Made by a program: the position numbers and the translations under genes. A stretch of 64,000 bases of DNA from Echria macrotheca (lineage: Eukaryota; Ascomycota; Sordariomycetes; Sordariales; Schizotheciaceae), in the NCBI GenBank assembly GCA_030411725.1, contig MU839827.1, positions 3,355,027-3,419,026 of the forward strand. The letters run 5' to 3'. Positions 19,304-31,200 of this stretch are shown here, one piece after another (the first letter of the stretch is position 1; the number at the start of each line of letters is the position of its first letter). The notes under the pieces were generated by a model. It was not told where the DNA came from. It made no database searches and worked only from the letters and a program-made list of their open reading frames with translations.

Positions 19304-22266
19304 CTACTCGTCCTCCTCTTCCTCTTCATCCTCGTCTTCCCCGTCTGACACGCTCTCGCCTAATGCCTTGAGGCGTTCCTGTATCGAGTCAGCCCACCAG
19401 TCAGTTGACCATCCGTAGAGAAACATACCTTGTACTTCGTCACCTTGTCTTCCAAATCACTAAACACAATGAGCAAGTCGTCCAGCTCATTCTGCACCGT
19501 CCTTCGCTCCTCCTCTTTAGCCTCAAGCTCGCTCGCAGCCTTTACTCGTTAGCCACATATTAGACGTCCAGGGGGGAGATGTACCTTGTTCTTGTCCTCT
19601 TCTAGCTCTTTGATAAGCTTCTCGAACCCCCTGATCTTCTTCTCAAGCCCCTCTGCCTCGCCCGTCCTCGTCTTGACTGTCCCTTCAAGCTCTGCCACCT
19701 TGGCATCCGCTCCCGCCTTTGCCTTGTTGGCCTTCATCAGATCCACTTCGAGTCTGCTGATGGTGGCCTTGAAGTCGGCCTTCTCTGCCTCTGACCGCCT
19801 CCGGACCCGCTCCGCATCGAGTTCAGCCGCCTTCCGTTGCGTCTCCATCTGCCGCTGCAGTTCGTCCTCGCGTGCCTTCAGTTTGACCTGAACCTTATTC
19901 ACCTCTTCCTCGTGATTTCGTTGCAGCCCTTCATTGACTTTCTTAAGCCTCGCTATCTCGGCTTTGGCTTGCTGATGTGTCGCCTGCTCCTGCGCAAGCT
20001 GCTGCCTCAGCGTGGCCGCCGTCCCTTCTATTCCCTGCAGGGTGCGATCCTTGGCAGCGAGTTGTGTCCGTAGTGATTCCGCCGCCGCATTCGCTCGTGC
20101 GATCTCGGCGGTGCCCTGGTCCCGTGTCCGGCGGTGGTCCGCTTGCTCCTGTCCGAGCTGGCTGGCGAGCGACGACTTGGAAGCCTCGGCATCCGCCAAC
20201 GCCGCATCCTTCTGCTTGACCTGCTCACGGAGGGAATCGACGAGCTCGCGCGAAATACCCTTCTGCACGCCGTTGGTGACGACCGAGATCTCAAGTCCCG
20301 GCTCGCGGTCGATGGCGCGTAGGATCCGGCTATAGTTGTCCTTGAAGAACTCGACGAATGTGTCGTCGAGGAACACTTCGGGGAGCCGCTGGTCGATTCC
20401 AGTAGGGTCTAGTAGCTTCTGTGGTAGCACCTCAAAGTCTCGCATCAGTGGGTGGGAGCGAAGTTTGGTGAGCTTGTCGATGTAGCGGTCGCGGCCCATA
20501 CGCGACATGATCATCTCGCGGACCGTGGCACGCGACACAGGCGAGTCCTTGGTCGAAAACTCGTAGACAACACCGGCGAGCATGGCGCTCAGTCCTTGTA
20601 CGATGGGATCGCCATTCGGATTCTCCACGGCAGCCTGTATAAGGCCCTGTAGATTAGTGAATTCGCCGAGGAAGTCGTTCACCCCGTCGAGGTCCTCAAA
20701 GAGCCAGCAGAGCAGCAGCATCAAATAGCCAATGATGACCCGGGGATCCTCGGATTTGGCCACGGTGCTGATGAGGTGGGCGGCAATCGTCTGGATGCTT
20801 GTGACAACCTCTTCTCCGTTCGCCTCGTCACCCTCGGTGACCGCCATGGCCAGTGCTTTTGTTTCGGGGTTCTCGTGCACGAGATGCAGCATCAGCACGG
20901 CGGCAAACCAATATCGGTAAGGATCCGCCGTAACGGCCTCGGGTAGGGGCTGGAGAAGCGTCGTGAGCACATTAGTGAGCTCGTCGGCTTTCACTTTGTG
21001 GCCGTGGATGGCTCTCCTGAGGAAGTGCTGCCTGATCTCGGCGTGTTTGTAGAAGTAGGCCTTCAGGCATGTACACGCCGCCATGCGCAAATCAAACGCT
21101 TGCAACGCATTCACCACCAAGATGATATCCAGCAGACCGTCCACGACAAACACCTTGGGCACACCGTTCTTCTGTGGTCCCTCTCCGTTTGGCACTGCCC
21201 CTATTGGAGACGAGACCTGGAGCGCGGCAAACCGCTCTTGCATTTTGGCGTTTCCCCGTATCATATCGGCACAGGCGGTCAGCGCCTCGGCCCGGATGGG
21301 CAAATCCACATCGGGCGCAAACGCCAGCTGGAGCGTATTCTCCAGCACCCCGCCGAGAAAAGCGACCTGGTTTTGACTCGTCCCTACGGCCCCGGCTACG
21401 AGGAACAGCCGTATTACGGCGAGAAGTGCGTATATGTTCCTGTTTCGCTGGGCTTCTGCCCACTGTGCGATCTCTTGGCCACTTTCGTCCCCTTTGTGGG
21501 CAGCCTGCAGAAGCCGGGTAAGCTGCGAGATGAAGCCCATCTCCCGGAACATGGACTGGTTGGAAGAGTTGAGTCGAAGGAGGTTCGCCAGCAGAATCAG
21601 ACAGTCCTCAACCACCCTAGCGCCGTCCACGAGACCACCCTCGTCGTGTATGATGGCAAAGACACGTTCGAAGCCCCTTTCAAAGGCCACCAGCTTCTGA
21701 ATGTCGATTGAGGCAGGCGTCAGATCGGTGAGGAGAGTAATGGCCTCGTTGCGTATGGCCTCGCGGCGGTCGTCGAGGGCGGCAACCAGTCGGGGGATGC
21801 CCATGGGGGCCACGAGGATGCATTCTTCGGTGCGCTCGGTGCGGGCCGCGAGGATGGCCGATAGCAGCTGCAGCGAGTAGAGTCTCGAGTAAAAGTCGGA
21901 CGTCTCTATGAAGTCGAGCAGCAGCGTGATGTTCTCGTTCCGCTGCGTGAACTCGTCGGCCAGCCAGAGGGCAATCTCTTCCGAGGCTTCGGGGCTGTCC
22001 TTGTTGGGGCTGAAGAGCATCAGTAGCGTCTCGAGGATGACCTTGACCGTGTCGACATCCTCGCCATCCCGCGCCAGACTACTGATAAGACTGCGTAGAG
22101 CCCCGGAGGCCACCGAGGCGGGATATTGCTTTGCGAAGCTGCGGAGCCCGAGGATGGCCGCCCGCCGGTCCTCGAGCAGGGTGGCCGAGCTCAGGCGGCC
22201 GCTGAGCACGGCGATGGTCTCGCTCACCGACTGCTTGGCCGGTGCGGCCGTGATTGTCGAGAACAT
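19304..22266 (-). CDS. uso1: Uso1/p115 vesicle tethering protein
   Basis: Golgin-type tether that holds ER-derived COPII vesicles at the cis-Golgi for SNARE assembly. Minus-strand exons 22266-19585, 19539-19429 and 19378-19304 give 955 residues. The N-terminal globular head (about 1-640) is an armadillo-like array; it starts MFSTITAAPAKQSVSETIAV with SSATLLEDRRAAILGLRSFA, a strongly conserved Uso1 segment. From about residue 655 a long coiled coil follows (DSLREQVKQKDAALADAEAS and later heptads). The tail is acidic (DGEDEDEEEEEDE), as in p115, where it binds partner golgins and giantin-type receptors. The two short 3' introns are 45 and 50 nt. It is divergent from rat1 across a 769-bp shared promoter. 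Confidence 0.93.
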
Positions 22267-23035
22267 GTTGGAGGTGGAAGCGGGGGGTTTGATGGGTCAG
22301 ATGCCATCGAGGCGGGCCATCGAGGTGTTTGCTTCGAGCTTGGAGCTGTTTTCGGGTGCTCGACGGCGATCGCTGTCCACTTTGCGCGCTGGGTCGCCCA
22401 AACTCGGTGTCGACGGCCAATTCCACAGTGAAAGCCTTCTTGGTGGTCTGGCTGTCATCTAGGGGCTCTCTGTTTTATCGGCTGGCCTAGCCCCGTTGGG
22501 TGATGGTAACTAGTCTGGAGGACAGGTATGCCGTTGGTGGTAGTTTGAACCTCGCTGTCAACTTCAGTGAAAGCTAACAATAATTTACAACTAATAACGC
22601 TCGTTAGCGGGTCAGCCCGCACTCGAATTTGCTTGGCAGGCTGCAGCTCTGATGATCTGATTGCACTGACACTGGCCCTGATCGCTGTGGATTGCGGGGT
22701 CCTGCAGTGGCCTGGTCTAGCCCCACTGACTCATCCCCTAAACAGCTGGCCTGCGCTGCACTTTTTCCAAGGTGGAGCTTCCACGCCGCGTCTCTTCCCC
22801 AGGGCGCATTCTCTGCAAGTCATCTCGTCGCCATCGCGCAACAAAGAATCTGCTCCCTCCCGCCGAGTCCAGCCCCGACCTCAACTGCGCTTTGTTGCCG
22901 GAAACTTGGCGCAGCGCTACCACCGTCAAACCATCGACATCGAAGCGTCGCTCCATGTTCCGTCCGCCGCACATCTAGTTCGAAAACCGATCCTTTTGCG
23001 CGCCGCTTCCACGCGGCTGCCCCCGACCGCCCAAG
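22267..23035. promoter_or_regulatory. Shared divergent promoter of uso1 and rat1
   Basis: 769 bases between two start codons facing away from each other. No gene of its own is supported. The rat1-proximal part is C/T-rich. A TGACTCA core lies at 22727-22733, but this heptamer is expected several times per 64 kb by chance. Confidence 0.6.
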
Positions 23036-26000
23036 ATGGGTATTCCGGCTGCTTTCCGATGGCTCTCCAACAAGTATCCCAAGATCATTTCGCCAGTGGT
23101 CGAAGACAAGCCCCTGGAGATGCCTGATGGGTCCGTCATTCCTGTCGATGCCACGCGGCCGAACCCCAACGGCGAGGAGTTTGACAACCTCTACCTTGAT
23201 ATGAACGGTATTGTCCATCCTTGCTCCCACCCCGAGGACAAGCCGGCGCCCAAGGATGAGGAGGAGATGATGATCGAGATCTTCAAGTACACGGACCGCG
23301 TTGTCAACATGGTTCGTCCTCGCAAGATCCTCATGATCGCAGTTGGTAAGCCGCGCGCCGTTCCACCAGCCTTGTATTCAACTGACATGTTTAGATGGTG
23401 TCGCGCCCCGAGCAAAGATGAACCAGCAACGATCTCGCCGCTTCCGTGCTGCCAAGGAGGCGAAAGAGAAGGAGGAGGAAAAGCAAGCGTTCATCGAGTT
23501 GATGAGGAAACAGGGCACCACACCGCAACAGCAGGAATCTACCGAAGAGGTTGTCAAGAAGGCCTTTGACTCCAATTCCATCACGCCAGGAACACCTTTC
23601 ATGGACATTCTTGCGTCGAGCTTGCGGTACTGGTGTGCATACAAGCTTAACACGGATCCCGCGTGGGCCAATATGAAGGTCATCATCTCCGACGCCACGG
23701 TCCCGGGCGAGGGTGAGCATAAGATTATGGATTTCATCCGTTCACAGCGCTCGTCGCCTACGTACAACCCAAACACGCATCACGTCATCTACGGCCTCGA
23801 TGCTGATCTCATCATGCTTGGTCTTCTCACCCATGAGCCCCATTTTCGCGTCCTGCGCGAGGACGTCTTCTTCCAAGACGCTAAAGCCAGGCTATGCAAA
23901 ATCTGTGGCCAAAAGGGTCACGACGAGAGAAACTGCAGAGGTGAGGCCAAAGAGAAACAGGGTGAGTTCGACGAAAAGGACAAGGTGCTAAGTTTGAAAC
24001 CCTTCATCTGGCTTCATGTGTCCGTTCTGCGTGAGTACCTTGCCGTCGAGCTCAACGTCCCGGGCCTGCCTTTCAAGTTCGATATCGAGAGAGCCATTGA
24101 CGACTGGGTGTTCATGTGTTCGTTCGTCGGAAATGACTTCCTCCCCCATCTTCCGGCCCTCGAAATTAGAGAACACGGTATCGACACGCTCAACGCCATC
24201 TGGAGGGACAACCTGCCCACCATGGGCGGCTACCTGACGCAAGATGGCCGGGTAAACCTGGAGCGAGCCCAAGTCATTATGAGCGGTCTAGCAAAACAGG
24301 AAGACGCCATCTTCCGGAGAAGAAAGGAGCAGGAGGACCGACGGGAGGCAGGTGCCAAGAGAAGAAAAATGCAGCAGGCCAACGGCCGGGGCGGCGACTC
24401 ATACCAACCGGAAACGCAGTACGCCGTCCGAGCTCGTATCCGTGCCGGAGAGGCGAGCGGCGCCGGCCTAGACCTACATCCTATCCAGAACTTCCCCCGC
24501 AAGGTCCCGGCAGCAATCACCCACGATATGATAGTGAACCGCAATTCCGTTGACCAGGCCAACGTAGCCAACAAGAGTGCGGCCAGTGTTCTCAAGAGCC
24601 AGATTCAAAATTTGATGGCCCAGAACACCACACCTTCTGAGAGCGAGGGAGAGTCCAAGGCAGACACTCCCGTCGACGAAGCAGTGTCGCCTGCTTCTGC
24701 CCTGGGGAAACGCAAGGCGTCCCTCATGGAAGAAGACGATGCCAGCACTCCGGCTGCGTCGTCGGATGCGGAGGCTCCCTCTGCTGCCGAAGAAGGCCCG
24801 GTCGACACAGTTAGGCTCTGGGAGGACGGGTACGCGGATCGTTACTACGAACAAAAGTTCAAGGTGGACCCCAAAGACATTGCGTTTCGGCACAAGGTTG
24901 CCCGTGCCTATGTTGAAGGTCTCGCATGGGTTCTGGAATACTACATGCAAGGCGTGCCTTCATGGGAGTGGTACTACCCGTACCACTACGCACCCTTTGC
25001 TGCCGACTTTGTCGACCTGGCCAAAATGGACATCAGCTTTGACAAGGGACGAGTCTCACGTCCTTTCGAGCAGCTCATGAGTGTCCTTCCTGCAGCGTCC
25101 CGGCACGCCATCCCGCCTGTCTACCATGACCTCATGACCGATAAGGACAGTAATATTCTTGACTTCTATCCCGAGGAGTTTGAGATTGACTTGAACGGAA
25201 AAAAGATGGCGTGGCAGGGCGTTGCATTGCTACCATTCATTGAGATGCCTCGTCTGCTCGAAGCCATGAAAACAAAAGATCATTTATTGTCTGATGATGA
25301 CAAGATGCGGAACAGCATGGGCAAGACGGTCCTTATCATTTCGGACGCTCACCCCGAACTTTACGAAGAGATCACCGCCAGGTTTTATTCCAAGAAGCAG
25401 AAAGAGACGACGTTTCAGCTCGATGGACAGAAGAGTGATGGTCTGACGGGGACCATTGAGAAGATAGATGGCTATATTCCCCATGGCGGCTTGGAGTATC
25501 CGCTCGAGAGGAATAGCATGCCGGATGTTGATTACGATCGTTCCTTGAGGTGCGTATTCCGGTATTCAACTGATTGTTATACGCACAGTGACTAACCTTT
25601 TACCAGTGTCTACTACTCCCTCCCGGTTACCGGGCGCTCCCATAAGGCTATGCTCCTGCAAGGGGTCAAGCTGCCCAAACCAGCCTTGGACCGCAGCGAC
25701 ATCGAGATACTGAAGAGTAAGGCGCAGAGGTCGGGTCGCAGCTACGGAGGCGTGCCTCTCAACGGACGAGGGGGCTACAATGGCGGCCGAAGGGATCAGA
25801 TCAACTACGGGCCGGATCGTCAAGGCGGCCGTGGATCTGGTTCCTACCAGACACCCCGGCAGTCCCGTGGGAACGGAGGTAGTAATGGGTATGGCAACTA
25901 TAACCAACCGCCTCCGGGTTGGCAACCGCCGACGATGCCGCCGATGCCACCCAACTTCCCCGGATTCGGCGCCGGTGTACCGCCACCGCCGCCACCGGCT

Positions 26001-26285
26001 TATCATGGCGGTCAATATAACAACCGACAGTATGGTAATGACCGTTACGCTCCGCCGCCACCCCCACCAGGGCAGCACGGCGGATATCCAGGAGGCGCAG
26101 GATACCAGGGAGGATACCCGCCAGGCCCTCCCCCACCGCCCCAGAACTACGGGCAGGGACGTTACGATAACGGGCCATCTGGGCAAGGTCGGCAGTATGA
26201 TGACCGATCGTACCAGGGTGGTCGTGGGCGCGACAACAGAGACAATCGAGGGTACAGAGGAGGAAGGGGGGGCTACCCCTACTGA
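23036..26285 (+). CDS. rat1: Rat1/Xrn2 nuclear 5'-3' exoribonuclease
   Basis: Processive nuclear exoribonuclease that degrades 5'-monophosphate RNA, matures 5.8S rRNA and snoRNAs and promotes torpedo termination by RNA polymerase II. Exons 23036-23345, 23395-25549 and 25607-26285 give 1,047 residues. The N-terminus MGIPAAFRWLSNKYPKII and LYLDMNGIVHPCSHP, ISDATVPGEGEHKIMDFIR, YGLDADLIMLGLL and CSFVGNDFLPHLP are the conserved XRN acidic catalytic motifs. A CCHC zinc knuckle CKICGQKGHDERNC (about residue 265-280) marks the fungal Rat1 branch and separates it from Xrn1. A Lys/Arg/Glu-rich, probably disordered insert lies around residues 390-540. The C-terminal 150 residues are Gly/Pro/Tyr/Arg-rich (GGYPGGAGYQGGYPPGPPPP). 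It is divergent from uso1. Confidence 0.95.
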
Positions 26286-28252
26286 TGGGATTATCGGGCG
26301 GTCTTGGAGGGTACTTGGCCCTGCTCGGGATGAGCAGCGTGGTATATAAATATGCGCAATAGGGCTATGCGAGACGATTCGTCAGTCTCAGGTGGATTCT
26401 GATACCACAGGTCTGACGGAAGACTCGAGTGTATCGTATGGAAGACGGTGTTTGGTGTATGTACCATATGGGTCCTGGAAATCATTCATGTTTGAGCAGT
26501 CCAACACAGCGTTGTGGTAACTACCGTGGAGCGCAAATTGTTAGTTATTGTCCGTTTTCTGGATCGCGATGATGTAAACAGGGGTGAATGTTTTGCAGAA
26601 GAGTGAAACAGGCTTGGGGAAGAAAGCAGAAAACAGCCGCGGCAGAGGCGATCCCTATAATCCCGCCTATGTTATAGCACGTCGCATTGTTCAGTCGCCC
26701 GAGTCTCAAATTCGTTTTTGGAATCCGGCCACGTAGAAAATGAGAACTGATGAGGAGCCGTTACTTGGACCCGGGCTGAGGAGGAGCATTGAGAGGCCTG
26801 ACAGCGGCATTGAGACATGTCTCTGGTTTGAGGGAAAGCAACCACGGCACCATGAGCACTCATCACCATGTACCTTTGGGTGTTGCGATCCGGACGACGC
26901 TGAAGTGTTTATGGCATTCACATTCAGTTCACCCACACTTGTACAATTGAGTTCGCAACGTCTTTACATTCACATTCCACCGGTGAAAATACATACGCAC
27001 ACATATGTCTATACGTAAACGCATCAAATCCAATCTTAGAATTATTCCGTCGAGGCGAGCAATGGTTACCAGAAAAAAAAGCACTTGCCGGGCTGAGGCG
27101 GAGGCTTTTCGAAACAAAACCTCTATTAGCCAGATCTGGGACAGGCCTGCCAATGGACGGGGAACAGGCGCAGGTACGGCGCCAGGTACAAGGGAGGTAG
27201 GTAGGTAGGTAGCTACCCGGGAACAGTATTAGAAGGGAAGAAGACAATCTCGAGAGACAAAGAGGAAATCGATCATGTCCCTCGTTCGGAAGCTGTTCAG
27301 CGTTGTCCACATCTCTCTGTCCCTTGGTCCGTCGCGTTGGATGTCTCATGACGAGAGGGCTGCAGGGAAGAACAGAACAAAGAATCAAGGGTCAGGTCAA
27401 TTTGCATGGAAGGAATCGAGAGGGTTTCCAGAAACTCGAGATTCCTGGAGATCCCGTCCCTACCTAATTGAAATTGCAGGGTTGACCTCCCGAGAGGAAA
27501 TGGTGGACGACACACGGCACGGACGGGCGCGGCCTGCGGCCGACGTCGTCCGGGTTTGGATGGATATTGTTAACAGTTTAGGTAATCTGCGGAGGACCCG
27601 AATTTGCTTCTTTCTTCAGCAGCTTGTGTTGCCGTTCCCCTCGGCCTCGTAGGATTGCGGTGGAGTCGCGTGGCCGATGGAGGAGGGTCTGGACAGTGCA
27701 GTGTTGAGTGAACAAGGCTACCCCGCCTTTCCAGGAGAAGCCCTGGGTGGCTGTTACTGTGATACCTGGCTGTGGAGGGAAGCATGGATGGTTCAAAGAG
27801 CTGAGGTCAGATAATATCCCTCGTCTAGTGCCGGTAGATACAATTTGTCCATAGAAACCATTTGAAAGTGATAGAGCTCTTTGTCCTGAGTCTCTATTCA
27901 GATCCGTTTGAGGAATTCTGCTCTGATCGCAACGATAAGCCAAGTCCCGACCTATCGCTGGTGCAGAGGGCATTGGACGCGATGCGGAACCGCAAGTGCA
28001 TCGGCCACACACCTCTCCAACAACGCCCATAGGCGGAGCTGTGTCCTCCTCCTCGTCGAACTCGAAACCACCCATCCGACATCGCGACCGCTGCCCTCTT
28101 CACGACTGCGCTGGCTGCACGCAGGGCTCCGGATCTGGTCGTGTCTGCAGTAGACTCGAAGAAGCAAAAAAAAGAAGGAACAAGCACCCAATCATGACAA
28201 GGCACCGGCCTGCTGCTGCCCTCGCTCACGCCGCCGCCGTCGCCCACGCAAA
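26286..28252. other. Intergenic region between rat1 and the RasGAP gene
   Basis: Nearly 2 kb with no supported gene; the ORFs are short and overlap on both strands. It has a (GTAG)n microsatellite at 27194-27217 and a C/T-rich run into the RasGAP start. The size fits a long promoter and leader for a very large regulated gene. Confidence 0.45.
27194..27217. repeat. (GTAG)n microsatellite
   Basis: GGAGGTAGGTAGGTAGGTAG runs into a short palindrome GTAGCTAC. Confidence 0.8.
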
Positions 28253-31200
28253 ATGAACATAAATGGAGCTCCCTCGAACCAGTCCCTCCTCGCCATGAAC
28301 GGCGATGCGGGCCTTCTGGTCGGCGCCCTCGTCGAGAGGCTCACTACCAGGGTATGTGCTACCTGCAATGCCTCCCAATTCCTCGTCGTTGTTGTTACTG
28401 TGTGCTGGGACGGTTGTTGGCTGACTTGATGCCGTGTCCGATTCGAACAGCTCCCCCACCGAACAGGCACCCCTGCCCAAGACCTCTCGCTCGACGACAT
28501 CGTCGCCATCACGCGGTCGACCCTCGTGAAGATCAGCGTCACTTCGATTGCCCTCGTCCTCGACTCGCTGCTGGCCCTGCTCGAGGACCTCTCCAGGCCC
28601 TACAAGTCGGCCCTATCCCACCCGCCCCATGTGCTCCTCTCGGAGCTCTATACCCTCGAGCTGATCGCCGACTGTTGCGCAAGCAACTGGGATCCAACCT
28701 CTAGCAGTGCCGCCCATCCTGCCCTCGATACCCCTCTTTCACCCACGCGCCGTGCTGCGCTCCCGGCGCCTGCGCCCCTCGACGAGAGTCTAGTGGTGCG
28801 CATCCTCGATGCCATAAAACTCCTATTCGAGCCCCTTCCGGACGGGTATATCCTACCGGCCAAGACGATTCTCGATGACTCGTCGGCGCGACATATTGCC
28901 GCTCAGCTTCTCGAGGAGACGGTCCGGACACCGCTCTCGACGCCGTCAAATGCCTCCAACGAGCCGGTCGAGAGCAGTCGGCTGATGCAGGCCCATGCCG
29001 TTGCCATTGAGTCCCACGTCAAGACCATTGTCGAGTACGTAACAGCCTCGACGTGGTCGGCCACGTTTGAATACCTGCGCAATGTTGTGTATTCAGCGAG
29101 GACATCGGTGCCACCTCAGGGCGCCCCGCTTCCCAACGCCGCCGCCGCTGAGGAGGAGCGGTCTGCTCTCATCATCTTGCGATCTGTCTCGTTCTTCTGG
29201 GTAGACCAGCAGAAGCTGAGCAGCGTGGTGCAGGAGTTCAGTTCCAGTTTCCTGCACTTCCGCAAGTCGTTCCAAAACACGGTCGCCGTCGTCACGCCGC
29301 TTCTCATCACGCGCTGGCTCGATCGATACCCCCATGAGTTTGTCCAGATGCACACGATGCAGAAACGGCGCGACAATGGCCCAGATACGCTGTTTGACAT
29401 GACGCATACGGTCGTCGACAACGGCCGCCGTCGTGCTTTGCTTTACCCTTTGCAGACGACCCTCCTGTTTCTGCTGCCAGACGTCTTCGAAGTCGCCAGT
29501 AATCTCCGCGAAGCTAAAAGCGGCGGCATGGCAAAGAAGGTCGGCTTCCTCGACGGCCTGCGTAAGGCGCTTCGGAATCGGAACGAGCAAGCTGCCTACT
29601 GCCTTGTTTCCCTGCTGCGTGCCGCCCGCCACTTCGATGCCGAGAGCGACTCGGCTCTTCTCAGCTATGCCATGGATGTGCTGCCCGAGGTCCGCGATGC
29701 CGTCTTTCGCCGGTTCTCTCCGGGGATCGACAACGTCCAGCTCGAACAGGACATCATGACAGCCGCCTTTGTGAGCCTGGCCAACTTGAACTTTGAGGAC
29801 TGCGTCGAGTCCCTGGCGCCATCATGCCTGGCTCCTTCAGCGCCTCATGGCTTCAAGATTGCTGTTATACAGGCATGCTCCCACTTTGCACGGCTCGGCC
29901 ATGGCGACCGATATCAGCCCCTGTTTACGGCGGCGTCAGCATACATTCAGGGACAGCTTCAAAACATGGCGTCGCAGCTCCATGACGGCTATGTAGAGGA
30001 CCAAAGTGGGCAGCGCAAAGCCGTCGAAAGTCCGCCTCTGGTTAACGTCATCTGCAACATCCTGAGCTTTCTGGATGCTTCACCCATGACTTTGTTCCAA
30101 GGACCACCAGCCGATGAGGCGAAGCGCGCCATCTTCTTCCAGGAGAACCTCAAGGCCCTTATTTCGTGCATGATCGCCCCCGATCAGTCGGTCCGCAAGC
30201 TGGCTACGGGGGTTGCGCGGCGTCTCTTCGCAAAGGACAAGGTACTCCCTATACTGCGGACCTATGACGGCATCAAATCGGAACAGTTCCGGGTGAGCTT
30301 CTGGCGATTAACGTGCGTGTTTTCCTGACCAGCTGAGGGGTGTTTTGGTTCTAACGACTTGTAGATCTCTAATCTTGGCTGCAATCTGCGATCGAGCAGG
30401 TTTACCTGGAACATCAGATGGGCTCAAGTCCATACACGGGTATCTTGAGTCAAGGCTATTGCTGCTCACATCGATCCCGGTAAGTGATCTGACTATCGTC
30501 GGAAACTGGGACTTGCTGACACACACTCCCAGGAACTCACGGAAATAACGGAGGACGTACCGGAGTGGACAGCCGCTTCCACTAAGTTGGAGACGTTGCT
30601 GCTTGTGTCGTTATGCTCTGCGGACATTGAAGTTGGCCAGATCGTCACATCCTGTGTCGGCACCTTCCTCGACGAGTGCAAACTCATCGAGGCCGCGTCC
30701 AAAGCCGCTCGGGCTTCGATTACGATACTACGGAACGACGCCATATTCCGCGAAATATCGTCCCGGGCCTTCAGATTCACGGGGCTCGTCGCTTTCCAAA
30801 AGAGAATACGCACATTGCTCCGACGTATGCGGTACCCCAGCGCTGGTATCCTCGATGCTTGGGAAATCGTCTTTGATAGGTGGCTGCACCTATCGAAGGA
30901 TGTCTCCATGACCACCGCCGAGGCGGTTGCCGAGAGGACTGTGGCCGAATGGCGCAACTACTCGGGATTCCTGGCGTCGCTGGGCGGGATATGCACGGCA
31001 GACCAAGCCGTCACGCTGGAAGAGCCTGCCATCAGCGGGCTAAGGTGGATCGACCGGCTGTCGTCGGAGAACCACGAAGAACCACTGCTCAACCGCTATC
31101 TGAGGCTAAGTATACAGCTTCTCGCCTGTGCCAACGTCAGGATACGCGAGACGATGCGAGAAGTGCTCTCTACCGAGGTGCCGCCTTCATTATACCAGCC

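Noticed and set aside
22727..22733. TGACTCA in the uso1-rat1 promoter, and similar cores at 48261 and in coding regions
   Set aside because: The heptamer is expected about eight times in 64 kb by chance, and these genes have no known link to amino acid control.
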